Assembly: GCF_018131225.1 (NCBI RefSeq)
Contig: NZ_JAFCMM010000011.1
Coordinates: 1 to 35,157, forward strand
DNA: 35,157 bases
Reading direction: 5' to 3'
Origin: Bradyrhizobium sp. U87765 SZCCT0048
GTDB lineage: Bacteria > Pseudomonadota > Alphaproteobacteria > Rhizobiales > Xanthobacteraceae
A model generated the notes under the pieces. The model ran no database searches. It was not told where the DNA came from and saw only the letters and a list, made by a program, of their open reading frames with translations. Of this stretch, positions 15,915-22,954 are shown piece by piece; the stretch's first letter is position 1, and each line of letters starts with the position of its first letter. The position numbers were made by a program, and so were the translations under genes.

Positions 15915-17573
15915 TTGCTCCACGGTATCGGCGCCCCGCTGCGCATCGCCCTGTTCCGCCGGATCTGGCTCGCGAGCCTTCTCTCCAATCTCGGCCTGAT
16001 GATTCATGGTGTCGGCGCCGCCTGGGCGATGACCCAGATGACGTCGTCGGCCGACATGGTCGCGCTGGTGCAGAGCGCGCTGATGTTTCCGGTGATGCTG
16101 CTGTCGGTCACCGCCGGCGCGATCGCCGACATGTTCGACCGCCGCATCATCGGCCTCTCGGCGCTGGCGCTCGGCGCCACCAGCGCCACGACGCTGTCGG
16201 TGCTGGCCTGGCTCGGCCTGCTGACGCCGCAGATCATCCTGGTCTTCACCTTCCTGATCGGCTGCGGCATGGCGCTGTTCGGGCCGTCGTGGCAGGCCTC
16301 CGTGAGCGAACAGGTGCCGCCCGACACCCTGCCCGCCGCGGTCGCCCTCAACGGCATCAGCTACAACATCGCTCGCAGCTTCGGCCCCGCCCTCGGCGGC
16401 GTCATCGTCGCGACCGCCGGCGCGGTCGCGACCTTCATCTGCAACGCGCTGCTGTACCTGCCGCTGATGGCGGTGTTCTTCATGTGGCGGCGCGTCACCG
16501 AGCCGTCGCGGCTGCCGCCGGAGCGGCTGGGCCGCGCCATCGTCTCGGGCGTGCGCTACATCGTCCACTCGCCGTCGCTGCGCATCGTGCTGTGGCGCAC
16601 GCTGGTCACCGGCATCGGCGGCAGCTCGATCCTGGCGCTGATGGCGCTGATCGCCCGCGACATCCTCGGCGGCGGCGCCCAGACCTTCGGCATCATGCTC
16701 GGCGCATTCGGCATGGGCGCGGTGGTCGGCGCCCTCAATGTCGGCACCATGCGGCGGCTGTTCAGCAGCGAGGCCGGCGTGCGCATCTGCCTGCTGACCA
16801 TGGGGATCGGCATCGGCATCGTCGCGCTGAGCCGCACCCCGGTGCTGACCGCCGCAGCGCTGGTCATCGCCGGCGCCGGCTGGACGCTGTCGATCACCCT
16901 GTTCAACGTCGCCATCCAGCTGTCGGCGCCGCGCTGGGTCGCCGGCCGCGCGCTCGCGACCTTCCAGGCGGCGATCTCCGGCGGCGTCGCCATCGGCAGC
17001 TGGGGCTGGGGCCATGTCGCCGATGCGCTCTCGACCAACCATGCGCTGCTGATCTCGGCGGGGCTGATGTTCGCCTCGCCGCTGCTCGGGCTGTGGCTGC
17101 GCATGCCGACCGCCGGCGGCCGCGACGACCAGCCGGTCGATCCCCTCGCCGATCCGGAGGTGGCGCTGGCGATCACCGCGCGCAGCGGCCCGATCGTCAT
17201 CGAGATCGAGTACCGCGTCGACCAGGAGCGCGCCCGCGAGTTCTTCAGCGTGATGCAGGCGGTGCAACTCGGCCGCCAGCGCAACGGCGCCTATGGCTGG
17301 TCGATCGCCCGCGATCTCGCCGATCCGGAACTGTGGACCGAGCGCTATCACTGCCCGACCTGGAACGACTTCCTGCGGCAGCGCAACCGCACCACCGCGT
17401 CCGAGCGGGCGCTGTTCCAGCAGGCGTCGGACTTCCACCTTGGCCCCGATCCGGTGTTCGTCCGCCGCATGCTGGAACGACCGTTCGGCTCGGTGCGCTG
17501 GAAGGACGAGACCCCCGACCGCGCCCCCGCCGAGGTGCTGCCGGTGCAGACCAATGTCACCAGCGGGGCGTGA
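15915..17573 (+). CDS. MFS_3-family exporter with C-terminal soluble domain
   Basis: From the TTG at 15915 this is 552 residues. The first ~405 residues are a 10-12 helix transporter of the MFS_3 (EntS-like 'transmembrane secretion effector') type, with the loop signature GAIADMFDRRIIG between helices 2 and 3, PSWQASVSEQVPPDTLPAAV, and FGPALGGVIVA. Residues about 424-552 form a soluble tail with an alpha/beta (antibiotic-monooxygenase-like) look: IVIEIEYRVDQERAREFF, YGWSIARDLADPELWTERYH, TWNDFLRQRNRTT. This tail is a known companion of bacterial MFS_3 proteins of this length. Members export siderophores, drugs or other small molecules; the substrate cannot be read from sequence. It is transcribed away from the signalling locus, and no ferric-siderophore genes are nearby, so a role in iron transport is only a possibility. 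Confidence 0.88.
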   Translation: MLHGIGAPLRIALFRRIWLASLLSNLGLMIHGVGAAWAMTQMTSSADMVALVQSALMFPVMLLSVTAGAIADMFDRRIIGLSALALGATSATTLSVLAWLGLLTPQIILVFTFLIGCGMALFGPSWQASVSEQVPPDTLPAAVALNGISYNIARSFGPALGGVIVATAGAVATFICNALLYLPLMAVFFMWRRVTEPSRLPPERLGRAIVSGVRYIVHSPSLRIVLWRTLVTGIGGSSILALMALIARDILGGGAQTFGIMLGAFGMGAVVGALNVGTMRRLFSSEAGVRICLLTMGIGIGIVALSRTPVLTAAALVIAGAGWTLSITLFNVAIQLSAPRWVAGRALATFQAAISGGVAIGSWGWGHVADALSTNHALLISAGLMFASPLLGLWLRMPTAGGRDDQPVDPLADPEVALAITARSGPIVIEIEYRVDQERAREFFSVMQAVQLGRQRNGAYGWSIARDLADPELWTERYHCPTWNDFLRQRNRTTASERALFQQASDFHLGPDPVFVRRMLERPFGSVRWKDETPDRAPAEVLPVQTNVTSGA

Positions 17574-17612
17574 CGAACCAGCGCATGGCTGGCACAATGG
17601 AACCGGAGCCGG

Positions 17613-17629
17613 CCGGCATTCATTGCCGG
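17613..17629 (+). other. Small hairpin after the exporter gene
   Basis: CCGGCA and TGCCGG form a 6-bp stem around a 5-nt loop, 40 nt after the exporter stop. There is no following T-run, so it is at best a weak terminator or mRNA-end structure. Confidence 0.3.
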
Positions 17630-17668
17630 GCGCAGCTCCCAAGGTGATCCGGAAACAGGATTGGGGTC

Positions 17669-17905
17669 ATGGATAAGCCGACGAAGACTGACGCCGAACT
17701 GATCGCGATCGCCATCGCCGAGCTCGGCGACCACGGCTTCCACCCGGACGGCCTCAACATTTCGGTGATCTCCAGCGGCGACCGCTGGGAGTTCCGGACC
17801 GCCGCGACCACCGAGGCCGAGGATGCGCCGGGTTACGCCGACTGCGTCGCCAGGCTGGTGCAGATCGGCGATCACCTCAGCGCCCAGTACGCCCGCGCCG
17901 GCTGA
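17669..17905 (+). CDS. Small conserved-looking cytosolic protein, paralogue A
   Basis: This 78-residue soluble protein starts MDKPTKTDAELIAIAIAEL and has no membrane segment or signal peptide. Predicted shape from the pattern: an N-terminal helix, a beta-hairpin around LNISVISSGDRWEFRTA, and a C-terminal helix (DCVARLVQIGDHLSAQY). The beginning and overall layout match the next gene, so the two are paralogues. The function is not known to me. The coding signal is good: the codon bias matches neighbours and acidic residues are high. Confidence 0.7.
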   Translation: MDKPTKTDAELIAIAIAELGDHGFHPDGLNISVISSGDRWEFRTAATTEAEDAPGYADCVARLVQIGDHLSAQYARAG

Positions 17906-18068
17906 GGCCGCGCGCCGCCCCGCGCACGCTTCGCTTCACGCAGCTGTGACCCCACGGGGCAACGGATATGCTGCTCAATAGTGAGGCAGACGTTCGGCAG
18001 GCTTTTGCGATTCCATGGGATTTCGTGATCGACAGCTGCCGCCGCCTCACCGTGCCGGGACTGCAGCC

Positions 18069-18278
18069 ATGGCCAAGGAAACCAAGACCGACGCCGAGCT
18101 CGAGGCGATGATCGGGGACCGCATTGCGCTCGGCGGCGTGTTCGTCTCCGTGCGCAAGGACCCGCTGCTCGGCTGGCGGGCCACCGTGATTACCGCGCCC
18201 AAGCGCGCGCCCTACGCCCAGCAACTCGCAGACCAGGTCGCCGCCGAGCTCCGCAAGAAATATACGCTGAAGGATTAG
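18069..18278 (+). CDS. Small conserved-looking cytosolic protein, paralogue B
   Basis: This 69-residue protein begins MAKETKTDAELEAMI, sharing TKTDAEL with the upstream 78-residue protein. As there, a beta-hairpin follows (GVFVSVRKDPLLGWRATVIT), then a C-terminal helix (YAQQLADQVAAELRKKY). The frame is open back to 18015, but the shared N-terminus marks the ATG at 18069 as the true start. No named domain is recognised. It ends 354 nt before the convergent CoA-transferase gene, across a repeat-rich gap. Confidence 0.68.
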   Translation: MAKETKTDAELEAMIGDRIALGGVFVSVRKDPLLGWRATVITAPKRAPYAQQLADQVAAELRKKYTLKD

Positions 18279-18321
18279 GCGCGGACAGGGAGCGCAACGT
18301 CTCGCCACCCTGGTGCCGTTG

Positions 18322-18420
18322 TCCCTCATGGTGAGGCGCATGGTGCAGCCATGCGTCTCGCACCATGGGGCCGAAACCTTGGCCTCGTCCTTCGAGACGC
18401 CCGCTGTACCGGCTCCTCAG
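18322..18420. repeat. Palindromic intergenic repeat unit 1
   Basis: A long hairpin is visible at 18327-18367. The outer arms are CATGGT (18327-18332) and ACCATG (18362-18367). The inner arms are GAGGCGCATGG (18333-18343) and CCATGCGTCTC (18349-18359) around the loop TGCAG, with one G-T pair. A tail of the type GTCCTTCGAGACGC...GGCTCCTCAG follows. From memory, this kind of unit (CTCATGGTGAGG...CCTTCGAGACGC) is scattered in many copies in Bradyrhizobium-related genomes. Only one copy is in this window. Confidence 0.65.
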
Positions 18421-18457
18421 AGCCTGAGCGAAAAAGGTACTGACCTTAACGTTTGTC

Positions 18458-18536
18458 GTCGCCGGGCTTGTCCCGGCGACCCCGACAAGGAAGGCACTGC
18501 GCCCCTAAGCGAGGTGGCCGGGACAAGCCCGGCCAC
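18458..18536. repeat. Pair of REP-like GC-rich palindromes in inverted arrangement
   Basis: Two hairpins share the core CCGGG/CCCGG. The first is GTCGCCGGG-CTTGT-CCCGGCGAC (18458-18480). The second is GTGGCCGGG-ACAAG-CCCGGCCAC (18514-18536). Each has a 9-bp stem and 5-nt loop; the loops CTTGT and ACAAG are reverse complements, so the units are inverted copies and could also fold on each other. They lie between convergent genes, where they may end transcription or protect mRNA ends. The arrangement is like a BIME. Confidence 0.75.
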
Positions 18537-18631
18537 GACAGAGAAGGACGGAACGCCTTGATTTGCTCTCAGCCTGACATTTCGGTCGGACACTCAGGAC
18601 GAGAAGTGCATCCGTCGCCAGCGCGAACCCA

Positions 18632-19837
18632 TCACGCAACCGCTTTGCTCGCGCGCAGCCGCGCGATGTCATCGGCGCCGTAGCCGAGCTCGCGCAGGAT
18701 CTCGTCGCTGTGCTGGCCGAGCGTCGGCGCCGGGCGCGTCGGCACCTTGGTCAGGCCGTCGATGGCGAACGGGCTATTGACCGTCAGCATGCCGCTGTCG
18801 CCATAGGGCACGAGTGCATCGGCGTCGCGCATCTGCTGGTCGTCGTCGATGTCGTCGAGCGTGCCGGTGACGCCGAAGGTGATGCCCTCGGCGTCGAGCC
18901 GCTTGCGCCACTCGGCGAGATCGCGGCCGGCGAAGGTCTCGTCGAACACCGCGATCAGCGCCGGCGAATTGGCGCGCCGCAGCTCCAGCGTGGCGAAGCG
19001 CGGATCGTCGAGAATGTCGCGGCGGCCAAGCGCCGTCAGCAGCGGCTCGAACTGCCGCGCCTCGTTGAGCACCGACAGCGTCAGCCAGCGGCCGTCGCGG
19101 CTGCGGTACATGTTGGTGCACGCGTTCGGCAGCTGGTCGCGCGGCGGGCGCGGGATGACGTTGGCGTGGCACAGCTGCGCCTGGACATAGACGCCGTTGG
19201 CCCACAGCCCGTTGGCGATCAGCGACGACGTCACCTGTCCGCCCTTGCCGGTGCGGTCCCGCCGATAGAGCGCGGTGACGATGGCGCTGTACAGCGCCAT
19301 GGCGCTGGGATGATCGCCCATGCCGGGCAGCGAGCGCGCCGGCGGCGCATCCGACGACGGCTTGACGTTGTCCATCAGGCCGCTGCGCGCCCAGTAGGCG
19401 GTGGAATCGAAGCCGGTCTTCTCGGCCTCCGCGCCGGTCTCGCCATAGGCGGTGAACGAGGCATAGATCAGCCGCGGATTGCGCGGGCCGATGTCCTCGA
19501 AGCGGATGCCGAGACGGCGGCGCACCGGCAGCGGCATATTGGTGATGAAGACATCGGCCTGGTCGACGAGGCGCAGCAGCACGGCGAGGCCTTCGGGCGA
19601 CTTGAGGTCGAGCGCGATTCCGCGCTTGTTGCGGTTCTCCAGCATCCACGGATAGTTGTGCGGACTGACCGGATAGCCCGGCGCCTGGTAAAGGTTGCGA
19701 TAGGTGTCGCCCTCGCCTGGCGGCTCGACCTTGACGACATCGGCGCCGAAATCCGACAGCACCGTCGCCGCGGCCGGCGCGGCAATGTAACTCGCGCAAT
19801 CGATCACCTTGAGCCCCGCGAACAGGTCCTTGTCCAT
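18632..19837 (-). CDS. CaiB/BaiF family (class III) CoA-transferase
   Basis: The 401-residue protein from the ATG at 19837 has the class III CoA-transferase hallmarks: GLKVIDCASYIAAPAAATVLSDFGADVVKVE near 9-38, NRNKRGIALDLKSPEG near 69-83, and a GFDSTAYWARSGLM stretch whose Asp144 is at the position of the catalytic aspartate. Such enzymes move CoA between acyl-CoA and a free acid; the family also includes alpha-methylacyl-CoA racemase. GGGAGGA about 10 nt upstream supports this start over an in-frame ATG 36 nt earlier. It is the last gene of the acyl-CoA cluster, 83 nt after the Nudix gene. It may activate the pathway's substrate by CoA transfer, as no acyl-CoA ligase is present. The substrate is unknown. 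Confidence 0.9.
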   Translation of the reverse strand: MDKDLFAGLKVIDCASYIAAPAAATVLSDFGADVVKVEPPGEGDTYRNLYQAPGYPVSPHNYPWMLENRNKRGIALDLKSPEGLAVLLRLVDQADVFITNMPLPVRRRLGIRFEDIGPRNPRLIYASFTAYGETGAEAEKTGFDSTAYWARSGLMDNVKPSSDAPPARSLPGMGDHPSAMALYSAIVTALYRRDRTGKGGQVTSSLIANGLWANGVYVQAQLCHANVIPRPPRDQLPNACTNMYRSRDGRWLTLSVLNEARQFEPLLTALGRRDILDDPRFATLELRRANSPALIAVFDETFAGRDLAEWRKRLDAEGITFGVTGTLDDIDDDQQMRDADALVPYGDSGMLTVNSPFAIDGLTKVPTRPAPTLGQHSDEILRELGYGADDIARLRASKAVA

Positions 19838-19920
19838 CGCCGCGCGTTCCTCCCTCGTTGTCATCAGTGCCACCGGTTCATTGCGGCTCCCGGCGCCCGT
19901 CGTCGTTCAGGACGTCGTGC

Positions 19921-20751
19921 TCATCCGAAGCTGACGTCGAATACCTCGCCGTCGTAGCCGGCATCCTTGGGGATGCGGAGCTGGCGCTGGCCGCCCTCGC
20001 CCTTGGTCATTTCCGGCATCACGGTGACCACAGGCTCGCTGCGGGCGCGCGCCAGCGCCTCCGCGGCGGTTTGGCTGCGCGCCAGCTTGATGAGGTTGCG
20101 CTCGGTCGGAAACAGGATCTTGAAGCGACCGGACTTCGCCTCGTCGAGCGACTGCCGCGGCCCGATCCACACCGAATCCACCGCCTCCTTGCCGTCATGC
20201 ACCGCGACCTGATCGGCCGGGGCCACGGCGAGGAAGAAATGGGTGTCGAAGCGCTTGGGCATGCGCGTCGGCGTGATCCAGTGGGCGAACGGCACCAGCA
20301 GGTCGAGCGCGAGCACGAGATTTTCACCGGCGACGAGATCGGCGAACGACAATTTGCCCGCCTCGATATCACCGCGCGCGGCGTCGAGCACACGCAGGCG
20401 CTCCGCGCCGATCAGCGCCTGCGAGCCTTTCGGCCGCGCCAGCAGCACGCCGCACTCCTCGAAGGTCTCGCGCACGCCGCCGATGCGCAGCGCGAGCAGG
20501 TCCGGATCGATGCCGTCGCCGCCCGACCACAGCTCCGGCCGGCCGGCAATATCGCGGTCGCCGGGCTCGACGCTGCCGCCGGGGAACACAAGCGCGCCCG
20601 AGGCGAAATCGATCTCGTGATGGCGCACCACCATGAAGATCTCCATGCCGGCCGCACCCTCGCGCAGCAGCAGCATGGTGGATGCGAGGCGCGCGGGCGA
20701 CACGCCGGCCTTGGCGGCGGCCGCGTCGTCGAGTGGCTTGTCGGCTGTCAT
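19921..20751 (-). CDS. Nudix hydrolase, NUDT19-like with split Nudix box
   Basis: The 276-residue protein starts at the ATG at 20751, with AGAGGG a few bases upstream, 10 nt after the SDR stop. The Nudix box is interrupted: a FPGGSVEPGD half and an ALRIGGVRETFEECGVLLA half (REx2EExG intact) are parted by about 25 residues. An insertion inside the Nudix box is a known trait of the NUDT19 (RP2) group, peroxisomal hydrolases that cleave CoA and acyl-CoA to the 3',5'-ADP and phosphopantetheine parts. Its place among acyl-CoA genes fits a CoA- or acyl-CoA-cleaving housekeeping role, perhaps to recycle stalled CoA esters. The Nudix fold is certain from motifs; the CoA substrate is inferred. Confidence 0.85.
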   Translation of the reverse strand: MTADKPLDDAAAAKAGVSPARLASTMLLLREGAAGMEIFMVVRHHEIDFASGALVFPGGSVEPGDRDIAGRPELWSGGDGIDPDLLALRIGGVRETFEECGVLLARPKGSQALIGAERLRVLDAARGDIEAGKLSFADLVAGENLVLALDLLVPFAHWITPTRMPKRFDTHFFLAVAPADQVAVHDGKEAVDSVWIGPRQSLDEAKSGRFKILFPTERNLIKLARSQTAAEALARARSEPVVTVMPEMTKGEGGQRQLRIPKDAGYDGEVFDVSFG

Positions 20752-20761
20752 AGTGTCCCTC

Positions 20762-21631
20762 TCAGAACCGGCGCGCGGCCAGGGCGTCATCGGAAAAGAA
20801 GATCTCGCCGGCATGGGCGGCGATGTCTTCCGCCCGCCACGCGCCGCTCGGCTTCCAGCCCGGCATCTCCAGCATTTTCATCTCGCGCACGCCGCGCGGC
20901 CCGGACACGCCAAGAATCTTGCCGGTCTGGTCGCCCGACAGCGGGCTGACCATGTACAGCACCGCCGGCGCGATCTGGTCGGGGTTGAAGGCCGCGCCGG
21001 GGTTCTCGATATAGCGCGGCAGGTCCGCGGTCATGCGCGTCAGCGCGCCCGGCGCCAGCGTCCAGATGCGGATATTGGACTTGCGGCCTTCGATGGCGAG
21101 CACATTGGAGAAGCCGAAGATGCCGCCCTTGGCGGCGCCGTAGTTGCTCTGGCCGAAATTGCCGATCAGGCCCGATGTCGACGAGGTGTTGACGATGACG
21201 CCACCGCCATTGTCCTTCATCCAGCGGAACACCGGCAGCGTGACGCAGAACGTGCCCTTGAGATGGACCTGGATGACCTTGTCCCAGGCGTCCTCGGTGA
21301 TCTTGGCGAAGGAAACATCGCGCAGGATGCCGGCGTTGTTGACGAGAATGTCGGCGCGGCCGAAATGCCTGATCGCGTCGTCGAACACCGCCTGGCCGCC
21401 GGCCATGGTGGAAATATCGGCGCCATTGGCGACCGCGCGGCCGCCTTCAGCGATGATGGCGTCGACCACCGTCTGCGCCATCGAGCGGTCCGCGCCGCTG
21501 CCGTCGCGCGGGCCGCCGAGGTCGTTGACGACGACGGCCGCGCCCTCGCGCGCGAACAGTTTGGCATAGGCTTCGCCGAGGCCGCCGCCGGCGCCGGTGA
21601 TGATCGCGACCTTGCCGTCCAGCAATCCCAT
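20762..21631 (-). CDS. SDR-family (3R)-hydroxyacyl-CoA dehydrogenase, MFE-2-like
   Basis: This 289-residue short-chain dehydrogenase has the nucleotide site TGAGGGLG (12-19), NNAG (98-101) and catalytic Ser151, Tyr164 and Lys168 in NTSSTSGLIGNFGQSNYGAAKGG. The opening GKVAIITGAGGGLGEAYAKL and VVVNDLGG are typical of the dehydrogenase half of the peroxisomal multifunctional enzyme type 2 (17-beta-HSD4), which oxidises (3R)-hydroxyacyl-CoA with NAD. The C-terminal ~60 residues extend past the normal SDR core. AGGAGA 6 nt before the ATG supports the start. It lies 15 nt after the MaoC-type hydratase gene, so the two probably act as separate halves of one MFE-2 activity. The acyl substrate is not known. 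Confidence 0.9.
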   Translation of the reverse strand: MGLLDGKVAIITGAGGGLGEAYAKLFAREGAAVVVNDLGGPRDGSGADRSMAQTVVDAIIAEGGRAVANGADISTMAGGQAVFDDAIRHFGRADILVNNAGILRDVSFAKITEDAWDKVIQVHLKGTFCVTLPVFRWMKDNGGGVIVNTSSTSGLIGNFGQSNYGAAKGGIFGFSNVLAIEGRKSNIRIWTLAPGALTRMTADLPRYIENPGAAFNPDQIAPAVLYMVSPLSGDQTGKILGVSGPRGVREMKMLEMPGWKPSGAWRAEDIAAHAGEIFFSDDALAARRF

Positions 21632-21646
21632 GGCGTTCTCCTGTCG

Positions 21647-22507
21647 TCAGCCCAGTACGGTCATGCCGCTCTTGATCACGGTGACGTCGCGCGCCTTGAC
21701 GCGGGCTTCGAACGACACGACATCGCCATCCTTCCACAGATCCACGCTCACCGTCTCGCCCGGAAACACCGGCGCGGAGAACCGCACCGCATGGCGGCGG
21801 AACGCGGCGGGATCGTAGTCGGCATAGGTCTGCAGCACGGCGCGGCAGGTCAGGCCGTAGGTGCACATGCCGTGCAGGATCGGCCGCGGGAAACCGGCGC
21901 GGCGAGCGAACTCGGGATCGCTGTGCAGCGGATTGCGGTCGCCGCACAGGCGGTAGACCAGCGCCTGGTCCGGCCGGGTGGTGATGTCGATGGAGCGGTC
22001 CGGCGCGCGCTGCGGCATCGCGTGCGGCGCCGGCTGGCCATCGGATGGACCGCCGAAGCCGCCATCGCCGCGGGCGAAAGTCGAGCTGACGAGGGTCGCG
22101 AGCTCATCGCCGCCGGCATCCCTGAGCACCGTCTCGCGCGTGATCACCGCGCCCTTGTCCCTGCCCTTGTCGTAGACGGCGACGACGCGGGAATCCGCGG
22201 TGATCTCCGCGTTCACCGGCAGCGGCTTGTGGAAGGTGATGTCGCGCTCGCCGTCGACCACCAGCAGGCGGTTGATGCCGAGGTCGCCGGGCGAAGCGCC
22301 CCATGCCGCGACCGACGCGAAGGTCGGCACCACCTTGAGCGGCCGCGCCGTATACGCCGCCTCGTTGACGAAGCGCAGCTCGCGCTCGTCCATGGGATCG
22401 GCGCCCATGCCGATGCCATAGGCGTAGAGCATCACCTCGCGGTCGCTCCAGGCGTACCGTTCGCCCTCCCGCTTCAACTGAAGAATCTCGGGATACTGGA
22501 TCGGCAT
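21647..22507 (-). CDS. MaoC-type double hot-dog enoyl-CoA hydratase 2
   Basis: From the ATG at 22507 this is 286 residues, matching a two-domain hydratase 2. The N-terminal half is a degenerate hot-dog (YAYGIGMGADPMDERELRFV). The C-terminal half carries the hydratase 2 signature YRLCGDRNPLHSDPEFARRA then GFPRPILHGMCTYG, with the Asp and His of the catalytic pair. It should add water to trans-2-enoyl-CoA to give the (3R)-hydroxyacyl-CoA used by the SDR encoded 15 nt downstream. The frame is open to 22549, but the extra 14 residues are not family-like, and AGAGAGAAA precedes the chosen ATG. The gap to the upstream Zn-ribbon gene is 54 nt. Confidence 0.9.
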   Translation of the reverse strand: MPIQYPEILQLKREGERYAWSDREVMLYAYGIGMGADPMDERELRFVNEAAYTARPLKVVPTFASVAAWGASPGDLGINRLLVVDGERDITFHKPLPVNAEITADSRVVAVYDKGRDKGAVITRETVLRDAGGDELATLVSSTFARGDGGFGGPSDGQPAPHAMPQRAPDRSIDITTRPDQALVYRLCGDRNPLHSDPEFARRAGFPRPILHGMCTYGLTCRAVLQTYADYDPAAFRRHAVRFSAPVFPGETVSVDLWKDGDVVSFEARVKARDVTVIKSGMTVLG

Positions 22508-22561
22508 GGCGTTTCTCTCTGATGGCGTGGCCTTGTTGCGGTCGGCCACTTTGCAGGAAAG

Positions 22562-22954
22562 TCAGGGGATCGGCGTGAAGAACGGCAGCGGCGCGCCCTC
22601 GGTCGGCTTGAACACCACCCTGACCCGGGTCCCGATTTTCAGGTCCTTGAAGTCGCAGTCGACAAAATTGGTCAGCAGCGACGGGCCTTCCTTGAGCGTC
22701 ACGTAGCCGATGGCATAGGGCCCGGTCGGCGACTTGCGCATGATGCTGAAGGTATAGATCTCGCCTTCACCCGCGCTCTCCTCCCACACGGTGTCGTCGG
22801 AGAAGCAGAACGGGCAGATCGCGCGCGGGAAATAATGCGCCTCGCCGCAGGCCTTGCAGCGCTTGATCAGGAATTTGCCTTGCGCGGCGGCGTCCCAGAA
22901 CGGCTGGCTCTCGGGATTGCCCTGCGGCTTCGGATAAGTCTTGGCTTCGCTCAT
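22562..22954 (-). CDS. Zn-ribbon/OB-fold protein (DUF35 family), thiolase partner
   Basis: The 130-residue protein has an N-terminal helix (PESQPFWDAAAQGKFLIKRC), a rubredoxin-like zinc ribbon with CKAC and CPFC knuckles near 33-52, then an OB-fold (GEIYTFSIMRKSPTG, PYAIGYVTLKEGPSLLTNF, GTRVRVVFKP). DUF35 proteins bind SCP2-type thiolases; in steroid breakdown one is the partner of aldolase Ltp2, and others act with acyl-CoA synthases. Its ATG overlaps the thiolase stop in TGATG, so the two are translationally coupled and probably form a complex. A much longer frame continues upstream through the thiolase gene; the overlap and conserved N-terminus fix the start at 22954. Confidence 0.9.
   Translation of the reverse strand: MSEAKTYPKPQGNPESQPFWDAAAQGKFLIKRCKACGEAHYFPRAICPFCFSDDTVWEESAGEGEIYTFSIMRKSPTGPYAIGYVTLKEGPSLLTNFVDCDFKDLKIGTRVRVVFKPTEGAPLPFFTPIP

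Noticed and set aside
18632..19837. Calling the CaiB/BaiF protein an alpha-methylacyl-CoA racemase.
   Set aside because: Sequence features shared by the whole family cannot separate transferase from racemase; the general name was kept.
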